Below, piece after piece: positions 10,102-19,005 of a stretch of 37,290 nucleotides of DNA. The translations under genes were made by a program, and so were the position numbers. The notes below the pieces were generated by a model, which was not told where the DNA came from, made no database searches, and saw nothing but the letters and a program-made list of their open reading frames with translations. The DNA comes from Microbacteriaceae bacterium (GTDB lineage Bacteria > Actinomycetota > Actinomycetes > Actinomycetales > Microbacteriaceae). Each line of letters begins with the position of its first letter. Position 1 is the stretch's first letter. The stretch spans positions 1-37,290 of the forward strand of contig JAPOHQ010000004.1 of the NCBI GenBank assembly GCA_029979375.1. Reading direction: 5' to 3'.

Positions 10102-11418
10102 TTGAGCCAACTCACCATCAATGGTGGTAAGCCGCTTTCGGGTCGCGTAGACCTGAAGGGAGCCAAGAACCTGGTCACCAAGGCCATGGTTGCTTCGCTT
10201 CTGGGTGAAACCCCATCCACCCTGCTGGATGTCCCTCACATCTCGGATGTCGAGATTGTCGCGCGCCTTCTGAATCTCCACGGTGTCTCGATCGAGCACG
10301 ACGAGGCCACCGGCAACATGGTCTTGGATCCGGGCAATGTCGAGCAGGCTCGAGTCACCGACATCGACGCATATGCGGGCAGCTCAAGAATCCCGATCCT
10401 TTTCTGCGGACCGCTGCTCCACAGGCTCGGCGAGGCCTTTATTCCAGGCCTCGGGGGTTGCGAAATTGGTTCCAGACCGGTCGACTTCCACTTCGATGTG
10501 CTTCGCGAATTCGGTGCGGTGATTGAAAAGCAACCGGGTGGAACCAGGCTGAGTGCTCCTGAGGGGCTAAAGGGAAACAAGATCTCGCTGCCTTACCCCT
10601 CTGTAGGTGCCACCGAGCAGGTCTTGCTAACCGCCACCACGGCAGCTGGAAAGACCGAGCTTTCGGGAGCTGCCATCGAGCCAGAGATTATTGATCTGAT
10701 TTCGATCCTGCAGAAGATGGGCGCAATCATCTCGGTCGACACCGACCGCGTGATTCGAATCGAGGGGGTCAAGAGCCTCAAGGGCTTTACCCATTCCGCG
10801 CTGGTGGATCGCAACGAGGCTGCCTCCTGGGCCGCTGCTGCTTTGGCAACCGGCGGAGACATTTTTGTTGGCGGTGCTCGCCAGGTCGACATGATGACCT
10901 TCCTAAACGTATTCCGAAAGGTCGGTGGGCAGTTCGAAATCCAGGATGAGGGCATTCGCTTCTACCACCCCGGCTCGAGTTTGCAGCCGGTTGTGATTGA
11001 GACCGACGTTCACCCCGGCTTCATGACCGACTGGCAACAGCCACTGGTTGTCGCACTCACTCAGGCGCAGGGGCTTTCGATCGTTCACGAGACTGTTTAT
11101 GAGCAGCGTTTTGGCTTTACTGATGCTCTGGTGCAAATGGGAGCCAATATCCAGATCTATCGCGAGTGTCTTGGTGGCCACCCCTGTCGCTTTGGCCAAC
11201 GTAACTTCAACCACTCGGCGGTAATCTCCGGCCCTACCGAGCTCAGGGGAGCCGACATCAGGGTGCCGGACCTCAGAGGGGGGTTCTCCCATGTCGTGGC
11301 AGCACTTGCCGCCAAGGGTGAGTCAAAAGTGAGCAATGTCCAGCTAATCTCTAGGGGATATGAGCGCTTCTTGCAAAAGCTTGAGGATCTCGGGGCTGAC
11401 TTTGACTTCGAGGCCTAG
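10102..11418 (+). CDS. murA: UDP-N-acetylglucosamine 1-carboxyvinyltransferase
   Basis: 438 aa, TTG start; 'LKGAKNLVTKAMVASLL', 'PGLGGCEIGSRPVDFH' with catalytic Cys, 'PTELRGADIRVPDLRGG'. Confidence 0.95.
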   Translation: MSQLTINGGKPLSGRVDLKGAKNLVTKAMVASLLGETPSTLLDVPHISDVEIVARLLNLHGVSIEHDEATGNMVLDPGNVEQARVTDIDAYAGSSRIPILFCGPLLHRLGEAFIPGLGGCEIGSRPVDFHFDVLREFGAVIEKQPGGTRLSAPEGLKGNKISLPYPSVGATEQVLLTATTAAGKTELSGAAIEPEIIDLISILQKMGAIISVDTDRVIRIEGVKSLKGFTHSALVDRNEAASWAAAALATGGDIFVGGARQVDMMTFLNVFRKVGGQFEIQDEGIRFYHPGSSLQPVVIETDVHPGFMTDWQQPLVVALTQAQGLSIVHETVYEQRFGFTDALVQMGANIQIYRECLGGHPCRFGQRNFNHSAVISGPTELRGADIRVPDLRGGFSHVVAALAAKGESKVSNVQLISRGYERFLQKLEDLGADFDFEA

Positions 11419-11420
11419 CA

Positions 11421-12176
11421 ATGGCTGAGGCGGCTCTGCCAAAGGTTCCACGGCGCGAGAACACAATTGCGTTCCGCATCATCGCGCTTTTTTTGGCGCC
11501 ACTGCTAAGACTCTTTTTCAACATCAAGACCGAGGGGGTCGAGAACCTTCCAAAGGGTGGCTACGTTCTTGTTGGGAATCACCTCAGCTACCTCGACCCA
11601 CTCGCCTTTGCGTATTCGGTTTACATCCACATGAAGCGCGTGCCGCACTACCTGGCAAAAGAGAGCCTGTTCCGCGTGCCGTTCCTGAAGTGGGCGCTTC
11701 CCAAGGTCGGGCAAATACCTGTTTACCGAGGTGGCAAGTCAAACGACGAGCCACTCAGGGCCGCCAAGGAGTTCATCAAGGCCGGTCAGGTCGTGGTGGT
11801 TTTTCCAGAGGGAACCCTCACCAGAGATCCCGATCTCTGGCCGATGCGTGGGAAGAATGGCGCAATCAGGATGGCGGCTGAACTGGGTGTGCCGGTTGTG
11901 CCCGCGGCCCACTGGGGGGTTCACAAGGTCATGGGAAACTACGAAAAGTCCTTCCGACCAAATCCCTTCCACACCGTTCGAATCAAAATCGGCAAGCCAA
12001 TCAAGGTTGACCTCGGCACAAACCCCAGTGCCAAAGAGGTAAATGCTGCAACCGAGAAGGTCATGCACACCATGGCCGCCCTGGTCGGTGAGCTCAGGGG
12101 AGAGAAGCCGCCCAAGGAGCTGTGGGATCCCACCAAGCACGCCCAGAGCGAGATAGGCAATTACAAGAAGCCATGA
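11421..12176 (+). CDS. plsC: 1-acyl-sn-glycerol-3-phosphate acyltransferase family protein
   Basis: 251 aa; 'GNHLSYLDPLAF' (HxxxxD) and 'VVFPEGTLTRDP'. Confidence 0.92.
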   Translation: MAEAALPKVPRRENTIAFRIIALFLAPLLRLFFNIKTEGVENLPKGGYVLVGNHLSYLDPLAFAYSVYIHMKRVPHYLAKESLFRVPFLKWALPKVGQIPVYRGGKSNDEPLRAAKEFIKAGQVVVVFPEGTLTRDPDLWPMRGKNGAIRMAAELGVPVVPAAHWGVHKVMGNYEKSFRPNPFHTVRIKIGKPIKVDLGTNPSAKEVNAATEKVMHTMAALVGELRGEKPPKELWDPTKHAQSEIGNYKKP

Positions 12177-13174
12177 GTGAGATTGCCGTTCTAGGAGCCG
12201 GCAGCTGGGGCACGACAGTTGCCAAGGTGATTGCCGATGGCGGAACTGAGCTGACCCTTTGGGCTCGCAATCCCGAGACCGTCGATGAAATCAACTCCAG
12301 CCACAGCAACCAGAGATATCTTCCGGGAATCCTGCTCCCCAAGGGCGTCACAGCCACCAGCGATCTTTCAGAGGCGCTAGCGGGTTGCCGCCAGCTTTAT
12401 CTGGCGGTCCCCTCCCAGCAGCTTCGGAAGAGCCTCGAGTCCTGGCGGGGGCTCATCCCCTCGGATGTCATAGTGATCAGTCTCATGAAGGGCCTCGAGG
12501 TTCAGAGCGGTAAGCGGATGAGCGAGGTCATCACCGAATCTCTTGGGATCCCCGAGGCTCAGGTTGCGGTGCTCTCTGGCCCAAACCTGGCGCTCGAGAT
12601 TGCCCGGGGAGAACCAGCTGCGGCGGTGTGTGCTTGTGTCTCTGCCGAGCATGCCAGCGAGGTGGCAAAGGTTTGCTCCAGTGATTACTTCACGGTCTTC
12701 GCAAACCAAGACGTGATTGGGACCGAGCTCGGTGGTGTGCTGAAGAACCTAATAGCCGTTGCCATTGGAATCGTCAACGGGCTCGGCTATGGGCAAAACA
12801 CCAAGGCATCGATCATCACCAGGGGGCTTAGCGAAATCACCACATTTGCAATTGCCCACGGCGCCCGCCGCAGGACGATGTTTGGGCTTGCGGGTTTGGG
12901 GGATCTAATCGCAACCAGCGAATCAACCCTCTCGAGAAACTTCCAGGCGGGCGAGCTGCTCGGAAAGGGCAAGACTAAGGATCAGGTTCTGGCTCAGCTG
13001 TCCCAGACGGCCGAGGGTCTGAGCTCAGTGGTTCCGGTGTTGGAAATCGCAAACCGCCTGGGAATCGAAATGCCGATTGTCAACCAGGTGAATGATGTTC
13101 TCGAGGGAAGAATGAAACCGAGCGAGTTTGGCAAGCAGCTTAATCTCGCCGACGACGTTGAGATGGAGTTCTAA
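12173..13174 (+). CDS. gpsA: NAD(P)H-dependent glycerol-3-phosphate dehydrogenase
   Basis: 333 aa, ATGA overlap with plsC; 'IAVLGAGSWGTTVAKV', 'SGPNLALEIARGEPAA', 'GLAGLGDLIAT'. Confidence 0.96.
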   Translation: MSEIAVLGAGSWGTTVAKVIADGGTELTLWARNPETVDEINSSHSNQRYLPGILLPKGVTATSDLSEALAGCRQLYLAVPSQQLRKSLESWRGLIPSDVIVISLMKGLEVQSGKRMSEVITESLGIPEAQVAVLSGPNLALEIARGEPAAAVCACVSAEHASEVAKVCSSDYFTVFANQDVIGTELGGVLKNLIAVAIGIVNGLGYGQNTKASIITRGLSEITTFAIAHGARRRTMFGLAGLGDLIATSESTLSRNFQAGELLGKGKTKDQVLAQLSQTAEGLSSVVPVLEIANRLGIEMPIVNQVNDVLEGRMKPSEFGKQLNLADDVEMEF

Positions 13175-14235
13175 TGCCACGGTTGGCACTGATCTACGGT
13201 GGTGCATCGCCCGAGCACTCCGTTTCGCTGGTCAGTGCCCTGGGAGTCTTTGGGGCAATCGACAAGGAGAAATACGAGGTTATTCCGGTCGGCATCACTA
13301 AGTCCGGCCGCTATGTTCTCGAGCCAATCTCCGCAGACTGGAAGCTTGCGGATCAACCCGAAGTCAACGAGGATTCGCCCGAGCTGCTGTTTCCTCTTGG
13401 CGGGGGAGAGCTCCGCATGGCTGCGACCGGAATGTCGCTGGGAAAGATTGATATTGCCTTTCCCGTCCTGCACGGCATAAACGGCGAAGACGGCAGCATT
13501 CAAGGGCTCCTGCAGCTGGCGAAGATTCCCTATGTCGGCAATGGCGTTCTAGCCTCGGCGCTCGCGATGGACAAGGCAAAGGCCAAGGCCGTTTTCCGGG
13601 ATGCCGGAATAGCAGTTGCGGATGACTTGGTAGTGACACGGGCAGATTTTGAAAGCAACTTCCAGGCCATTGTCGAAAAGGCCAAGGCGCTTGCTGAGCC
13701 CGCGGTCTTCGTGAAGCCGGCCAGTTCGGGCTCCTCGGTCGGAGTGAGCAAGGTCGCAGACCTCAGTGAACTCAAGGCCGCGCTTGAGGTTGCACTCAGT
13801 CACGATGACATCGCTTTGGTGGAGCGCCAGATGGTAGGTCGCGAACTGGAATGCTCGGTGCTTGAGCTCCCAACCGGCGAGCTCAAGGTCTCGCTCGCCG
13901 GCGAGATCATTGTGTTTGGCCGAGAGTTTTATGACTACGAGGCCAAATATCTCGATAACTCTGCCGAGCTCAGGGTTCCGACCTCCCTAACCGATGAGGA
14001 ACTGGCTCAAATGCACCAGCAGGCACTTGCAGCCTTTCGGGCGCTGGGATGTAGCGGTTTGGCGCGAGTCGATTTCTTCCTAACTGCTATGGGTTTTGTC
14101 CTCACCGAGGTAAACACCATGCCCGGCTTCACCCCGATCTCGATGTATCCCTCGCTCTGGCAGGCCACCTCGGTGAGCTTCGAAGACCTGGTTGAAACGC
14201 TTATCCAGACCGGCCTTGCGGCCAGCCGGGTTTAG
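13174..14235 (+). CDS. ddl: D-alanine--D-alanine ligase
   Basis: 353 aa; 'YGGASPEHSVSLVSA', 'VLHGINGEDGSIQGLL', 'VKPASSGSSVGVSKV', 'LTEVNTMPGFTPISMYP'. Confidence 0.96.
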   Translation: MPRLALIYGGASPEHSVSLVSALGVFGAIDKEKYEVIPVGITKSGRYVLEPISADWKLADQPEVNEDSPELLFPLGGGELRMAATGMSLGKIDIAFPVLHGINGEDGSIQGLLQLAKIPYVGNGVLASALAMDKAKAKAVFRDAGIAVADDLVVTRADFESNFQAIVEKAKALAEPAVFVKPASSGSSVGVSKVADLSELKAALEVALSHDDIALVERQMVGRELECSVLELPTGELKVSLAGEIIVFGREFYDYEAKYLDNSAELRVPTSLTDEELAQMHQQALAAFRALGCSGLARVDFFLTAMGFVLTEVNTMPGFTPISMYPSLWQATSVSFEDLVETLIQTGLAASRV

Positions 14236-14675
14236 CCGCCAATAGCTGAGCAGTAAGCCGTTGCTGGAATTTGACTCACCGCTCGAGACAATAGCTCCAA
14301 CGAAGTGACACCGGAGGCTCTCTCGGAATCCACAATCACCTCAACCGCAGGGAATCGGGCGAAGCTAATAAACCGATAGTTCGGGGCCAGAGAGTCGTCA
14401 ACCAACCAATCCACCTCGCCCGCCGTGACACACGGGAGATCAGATACGACCACGGGCTCGAGTCCACAGCGGAGAATCACGGCAGTCGGGTCACCCCAGG
14501 CCGCAGTCGCCTGGGCGTTGGTGTGGCGCTCGGAGTGTTCTCCGAGCTCTTGGGGCAGGCGAACCATGACCTCGGCGCAGTTTGGATCATTGGCTTCAGC
14601 CGCCGGCTCAAGGCTCACGGTTGCGCTGCAACCGGTAAGGAGCAGTGTGCCAAGGGCGAGAAGAACCAAACGCAT
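14232..14675 (-). CDS. DUF3515-like lipoprotein
   Basis: 147 aa; signal peptide with lipobox LLTGC; located between ddl and thiL, as in other actinobacteria. Confidence 0.8.
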   Translation of the reverse strand: MRLVLLALGTLLLTGCSATVSLEPAAEANDPNCAEVMVRLPQELGEHSERHTNAQATAAWGDPTAVILRCGLEPVVVSDLPCVTAGEVDWLVDDSLAPNYRFISFARFPAVEVIVDSERASGVTSLELLSRAVSQIPATAYCSAIGG

Positions 14676-14682
14676 CCAAATA

Positions 14683-14692
14683 AGGCTAGCGT
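14683..14692. promoter_or_regulatory. Divergent overlapping leaderless -10s of DUF3515 gene (-) and thiL (+)
   Basis: AGGCTAGCGT: minus TAGCCT-N7-ATG and plus TAGCGT-N6-GTG share the TA at 14687-14688; intergenic gap 23 bp. Confidence 0.55.
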
Positions 14693-14698
14693 TGTTGC

Positions 14699-15676
14699 GT
14701 GAGCTATCAGGGCCAGAGCATCTCGGAGGTCGGGGAGTCGATTGCCCTCAAGGAGACGGTTCGTCATCTAAGGCCTGCAAACCGCGCCGAAGTCGGCTCT
14801 GGCGATGACGCTGCGGTTATCCGGCACGCCGAACCTAGGTTTGTCATCACGACCGACACCATGGTCGAGGGCAAGGACTTCCGACTGGATATCTCGTCTG
14901 GAGCAGACCTGGGTTACAAGGCCGTCGCCAGCAATCTGGCGGATGTTGCCGCCATGGGGGCAACGCCAACCGCGCTGGTCGTGGCGGTCGTTTTGCCACC
15001 TGCAACCAAGCTTTCCTGGCTCGAGGACTTTGCCAAAGGCCTTCAGTTGGCAATTGACGAGCTTTGCCCATCGGCCGAGGTCGTCGGTGGAGACATTGCA
15101 ACCGGAGACCAGATTGTGATTGCCGTCACCGCGACCGGAGATCTCGAGGGCAGGGAGGCAGTTCTGCGCTCCGGAGCCACCCCTGGCGACCTGGTTTGCG
15201 TGGCAGGAACCCTTGGTAAGGCTGCTGCCGGCTTGGATCTCATGCTCAGTCCGGATAGCTCGCTAGCCGCCTCCTACCCGGAGCTGGTAGGAATCCAGCT
15301 GAGGCCGCAGCCCCCGCTGGAGCTTGTAATCGCAAGCGATGGGATAACCGCCATGATGGATATCTCCGACTCCCTGGCGCTCGATTCCAGTCGTCTGGCA
15401 AGTGCCTCTGACGTCAAGCTTGAGCTCGATTCAAAGAGCCTGCTTGGCTACCAGGCTGTCTTGGAGCAGGCCGCCCAATCTCTCAGTAGCAGAGGCACCG
15501 AACGAAGCCCCATGGATTGGGTTCTGTTTGGTGGTGAGGACCACAGCTTTTTGACCACATTCCGCTCGACGCCACCAAAAGGCTTCAAGCAGATTGGCAT
15601 CGTCAGCCCCGGATCCGGTGTTTACCTCGACGGCGAGCCCCTCGAGCCGAGGGGCTGGGACTCGCTCAGTAACTAG
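14699..15676 (+). CDS. thiL: Thiamine-monophosphate kinase
   Basis: 325 aa, GTG start; 'GSGDDAAVI', '[11 protein letters not shown]', '[14 protein letters not shown]', 'DISDSLALD'. Confidence 0.94.
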   Translation: MSYQGQSISEVGESIALKETVRHLRPANRAEVGSGDDAAVIRHAEPRFVITTDTMVEGKDFRLDISSGADLGYKAVASNLADVAAMGATPTALVVAVVLPPATKLSWLEDFAKGLQLAIDELCPSAEVVGGDIATGDQIVIAVTATGDLEGREAVLRSGATPGDLVCVAGTLGKAAAGLDLMLSPDSSLAASYPELVGIQLRPQPPLELVIASDGITAMMDISDSLALDSSRLASASDVKLELDSKSLLGYQAVLEQAAQSLSSRGTERSPMDWVLFGGEDHSFLTTFRSTPPKGFKQIGIVSPGSGVYLDGEPLEPRGWDSLSN

Positions 15677-16620
15677 GCGTGCAGGTCGGTGTTGAGTTCA
15701 ACCCCGACACCTTCTCTGGCAATTGCCTCGACCGCTCCGTTTTGGCTGTTGCGCCTAAAGAGCAGCCCCGGCATTCCGCTGAGCTCGCTCGCCTTCACAA
15801 CTTGGCTGCGCTTGTCCACCATCAGTGTGACCTTGGTGCCAGCGGTTAGGTAGAGGCCGGCCTCGACAACCGAGTCATCTCCAATTGAGATGCCAATACC
15901 CGAGTTGGCACCCAAAAGCGCCCTCTTACCAATTGAAACCTTGTGCTTGCCCCCACCAGAGAGCGTTCCCATGATTGAGGCACCGCCACCGATGTCGGAG
16001 CCGTCTCCGACAACAACTCCCTGCGAGATCCTCCCCTCCACCATCGAAGAGCCGAGGGTCCCGGCATTGAAGTTCACGAAGCCCTCGTGCATCACGGTGG
16101 TGCCGGGAGCGAGGTGAGCGCCGAGTCTCACTCGGTTGGCATCGGCAATCCTTACCTTTTGGGGCACCACGTAGTCAATCAGTCTGGGGAACTTGTCCAG
16201 AGAATGCGGCGCTACACCAGCTGCCCTGAACTCGATGGCCTTTTTGGCATAGACATCCGGAAGAACTGGCCCACGGGCGGTAAAGATCGCAATGGGGAGG
16301 TTGGGTATGAGCCCCTCAAGGTTGATCTTGTTTGGCTCGACTTTGAGGTGACTCAGCAGGTGGAGTCTGAGGTAGGCGTCCTGGGTGCTGGTGACCTCGA
16401 GCTCGAGATCGATTTCACATCGAATCACCTCGGTTGTGACTTCCCGAAGCTCATCCGATCCAGCAACAAGGTCAAGCTCCTTGGGCGGAAACCACTGCAA
16501 GTCTGACTGCGGAGCAGGCCCAAGCTGTGGGTCTGGATACCAAACATCCAGAATCTGGCCGTCGCTCGCGCGAGTAGCCAGGCCATGACCCCAGGCCTTA
16601 CCGGAGAGGAACTCACTCAT
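15673..16620 (-). CDS. dapD: 2,3,4,5-tetrahydropyridine-2,6-dicarboxylate N-succinyltransferase, actinobacterial type
   Basis: 315 aa; left-handed beta-helix hexapeptides ('[34 protein letters not shown]', '[23 protein letters not shown]'); adjacent to dapE. Confidence 0.92.
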   Translation of the reverse strand: MSEFLSGKAWGHGLATRASDGQILDVWYPDPQLGPAPQSDLQWFPPKELDLVAGSDELREVTTEVIRCEIDLELEVTSTQDAYLRLHLLSHLKVEPNKINLEGLIPNLPIAIFTARGPVLPDVYAKKAIEFRAAGVAPHSLDKFPRLIDYVVPQKVRIADANRVRLGAHLAPGTTVMHEGFVNFNAGTLGSSMVEGRISQGVVVGDGSDIGGGASIMGTLSGGGKHKVSIGKRALLGANSGIGISIGDDSVVEAGLYLTAGTKVTLMVDKRSQVVKASELSGMPGLLFRRNSQNGAVEAIAREGVGVELNTDLHA

Positions 16621-16627
16621 CCGCTAA

Positions 16628-16643
16628 AGAATACAGGTAGCCT
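16628..16643. promoter_or_regulatory. Back-to-back leaderless -10s of dapD (-) and dapE (+)
   Basis: Minus TATTCT (16628-16633)-N7-ATG; plus TAGCCT (16638-16643)-N7-ATG; 30-bp intergenic gap. Confidence 0.5.
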
Positions 16644-16650
16644 TTTTGGC

Positions 16651-17733
16651 ATGCCGAAACTGGATTTGAGCAAATCACTGGTCGAGTTGACCATCGACAT
16701 TTGCAATATCGAGTCAGTATCGGGCAACGAGAAGGCTCTCGCCGATGCCATCGAAGCCGAGCTCAGGCAACATTCCCACCTCGAGGTGATACGAAATCAG
16801 GATGCGGTCATTGCGAGAACCAACCTGGGTCGGGATCGGGTAGTGATCGCAGGTCACATCGACACCGTCCCGGTTGCCGGAAACCTTCCAGCCGAGCTGC
16901 ATCACTTCGAGAGAGAGCAGACGATTGTTGGCCGAGGATCGGTAGACATGAAGGCAGGCATTGCCGTCATGCTCAAGCTTGCTAAAGAGCTCACCGAGCC
17001 GAGTCACGACATCACTTGGATCTTCTACGATCACGAAGAGGTGGACAGCACCCTCAACGGGCTCGGCAGGATTGCTAGGGAGCAGCCAGAGCTGCTTTCG
17101 GGCAAGTTTGCAGTGCTCTGCGAGCCGACTAGCGCGCTTGTCGAGGGCGGTTGCAATGGCACGATGCGAGTGAAGCTGACGACAGCCGGCATCAAGGCCC
17201 ACTCCGCAAGACCCTGGATGGGTAGCAACGCCATCCACAGCGCCGCGCCGGTGCTGCAGACCCTAGCTAGCTTCACTCCCGAAACGGTTGCGGTGGATGG
17301 GCTTGATTACCGCGAGAGCCTAAACGCGGTGCGGATCAATGCGGGCATTGCGGGAAACGTGATTCCGGATAGCTGTGACGTGGAGGTCAACTACCGCTTT
17401 GCCCCAAGCAAGAGTGCCGCTGATGCCGAGGCTTACCTTCGGGAGGTTTTCGAAGGGGTTCAACTTGAGGTTATAGACGTTGCTGAGGGGGCAAGGCCGG
17501 GATTAGATACCGAGCTTGCCAAGGCCTTTATTGCCGCCATCGGAGCAACCGCGCGACCGAAGTATGGCTGGACCGATGTTGCCCGATTCTCAGCTCTTGG
17601 AATACCAGCGGTGAACTATGGCCCCGGTGATCCTTCGCTTGCGCATGCGGACAACGAGAACGTCCCCGTTGGCCACATTTTTGACGTAGAGGCCGGCCTC
17701 CGAGCATGGCTGAGCGGCTCCGAGGTGGCTTAA
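16651..17733 (+). CDS. dapE: Succinyl-diaminopimelate desuccinylase
   Basis: 360 aa from ATG 16651; M20 motifs 'VVIAGHIDTVPVAGN', 'GRGSVDMKAGIAVML', 'YDHEEVDS'. Confidence 0.94.
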   Translation: MPKLDLSKSLVELTIDICNIESVSGNEKALADAIEAELRQHSHLEVIRNQDAVIARTNLGRDRVVIAGHIDTVPVAGNLPAELHHFEREQTIVGRGSVDMKAGIAVMLKLAKELTEPSHDITWIFYDHEEVDSTLNGLGRIAREQPELLSGKFAVLCEPTSALVEGGCNGTMRVKLTTAGIKAHSARPWMGSNAIHSAAPVLQTLASFTPETVAVDGLDYRESLNAVRINAGIAGNVIPDSCDVEVNYRFAPSKSAADAEAYLREVFEGVQLEVIDVAEGARPGLDTELAKAFIAAIGATARPKYGWTDVARFSALGIPAVNYGPGDPSLAHADNENVPVGHIFDVEAGLRAWLSGSEVA

Positions 17734-17745
17734 CTCCCGTAAATC

Positions 17746-17754
17746 TGGGATAAT
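17746..17754 (+). promoter_or_regulatory. Extended -10 promoter of the DUF3117 gene
   Basis: TGGGATAAT (TGn + GATAAT), leader ~27 nt, SD AAGGAG before ATG 17788. Confidence 0.5.
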
Positions 17755-17787
17755 TGACCCCGCAAACCCCCCAAGGAGTCAATTCTT

Positions 17788-17961
17788 ATGGCAGCAATGA
17801 AGCCTCGCACCGGAGACGGACCAATGGAGGCAGAGCGCGAACCTCGCGGTTTGATTGTTTTGCGAGTCCCACTTGAGGGCGGCGGACGCCTGGTTGTCTC
17901 TGTGAATGATGATGAGGCTAAGGAACTGCACAAAGTTCTAGCCGGCGTCATCAAGAAGTAG
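17788..17961 (+). CDS. DUF3117 family small protein (57 aa)
   Basis: MAAMKPRTGDGPMEAEREPRGLIVLRVPLEGGGRLVVSVNDDEAKELHKVLAGVIKK; matches the conserved actinobacterial DUF3117. Missing from the ORF track because of length. Confidence 0.92.
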   Translation: MAAMKPRTGDGPMEAEREPRGLIVLRVPLEGGGRLVVSVNDDEAKELHKVLAGVIKK

Positions 17962-18588
17962 CTACTTCTTAGCAACCACCAGCAAACCATCGCCGACCAT
18001 GGACATGGTCGTGAGGTAACCCTCGTCTGTGGCGAAGTGGTCGATTACCTTCCGAATCGCATCGGTCTCATCTTCACGCAGCGCTGGGTTTGGAACCCGA
18101 TCGCGCCAGAGGGCATGCGCCAAGACAATTACCCCTCCGGGCTTAGCAATCGAGACTGCCTGGCCCAAGACTGCGGCTAGATCGTTGGGATCTAGGTCCA
18201 GAAAAACTAGGTCGTAAGCGGCTTCCGCCATATTCCCCAGCACGCTAGAGGCGCGCCCGGTAATCACTCTGATCCTGGAGGGCAGGATCCCAGCCGCCTT
18301 GAAGTTATCGCGCGCGACGTTCTGATATTCCGGTTCCTCGTCAATGGTGGTCAGCGTGGAGTCATCGGAGGCGCTGAGCAACCACAGGCTCGATACCCCG
18401 GCTCCAGTGCCAACCTCAACGATGGACTTTGCACCGGCAATCGCGGCAAGTGTTGCAAGCTGGTTTCCGGTTGCAACCGTTACCGACTCAACTCCCAGCT
18501 CTTCAGCACTGCGACGTGCCTTTGCAATGTGGGCAGGTTCGGAAGCAAGGTCCTCGGAATACTTCCAGCTTGAGATTTTGTCGATCAT
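17962..18588 (-). CDS. O-methyltransferase (class I SAM-dependent)
   Basis: 208 aa; 'IVEVGTGAGVSSLWLL', 'YDLVFLDLDPNDL', 'GGVIVLAHAL'. Confidence 0.92.
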   Translation of the reverse strand: MIDKISSWKYSEDLASEPAHIAKARRSAEELGVESVTVATGNQLATLAAIAGAKSIVEVGTGAGVSSLWLLSASDDSTLTTIDEEPEYQNVARDNFKAAGILPSRIRVITGRASSVLGNMAEAAYDLVFLDLDPNDLAAVLGQAVSIAKPGGVIVLAHALWRDRVPNPALREDETDAIRKVIDHFATDEGYLTTMSMVGDGLLVVAKK

Positions 18589-18639
18589 CTTGGCCCCAGC
18601 TTAGATTCCAGTTTGGATATTCCTTGGATGCGGTGGGGG

Positions 18640-18645
18640 TAAACT
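18640..18645 (+). promoter_or_regulatory. Leaderless-type -10 of tatB
   Basis: TAAACT, 6 nt (CGTGGC), then ATG 18652. Confidence 0.5.
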
Positions 18646-18651
18646 CGTGGC

Positions 18652-19005
18652 ATGTTTGGTCTGAGCGCGGAAAAGCTTTTGCTGCTTGCGCTGCTGGCAG
18701 TTCTGATCATTGGCCCCGAACGCCTGCCCTACTACGCAAAACAAATGGGCGAGTGGGTGAAAAAGGGCAAGCGCATGATCGACAATGCGCAGGTTCAGAT
18801 GAAAGAGGAGCTCGGTGAGGGCTTCGAGGACCTCGACTGGAAGAAGCTTGATCCCAGGCAGTATGACCCCAGGAGGATTGTCCGCGAGGCTCTGCGTGAA
18901 GAAAAGAAGACCTCAAATGCGGCCACCAAGCTGAATCGTGCCAAGCCACCTCAGAAGCCACTCGAACTAGGAGAGACTCCTCCGTTCGACCTGGAATCGA
19001 CCTAA
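18652..19005 (+). CDS. tatB: Sec-independent protein translocase subunit TatB (TatA/B family)
   Basis: 117 aa; 'MFGLSAEKLLLLALLAVLIIGPERLPYYAKQMGEWV' TM plus amphipathic helix. Confidence 0.9.
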   Translation: MFGLSAEKLLLLALLAVLIIGPERLPYYAKQMGEWVKKGKRMIDNAQVQMKEELGEGFEDLDWKKLDPRQYDPRRIVREALREEKKTSNAATKLNRAKPPQKPLELGETPPFDLEST

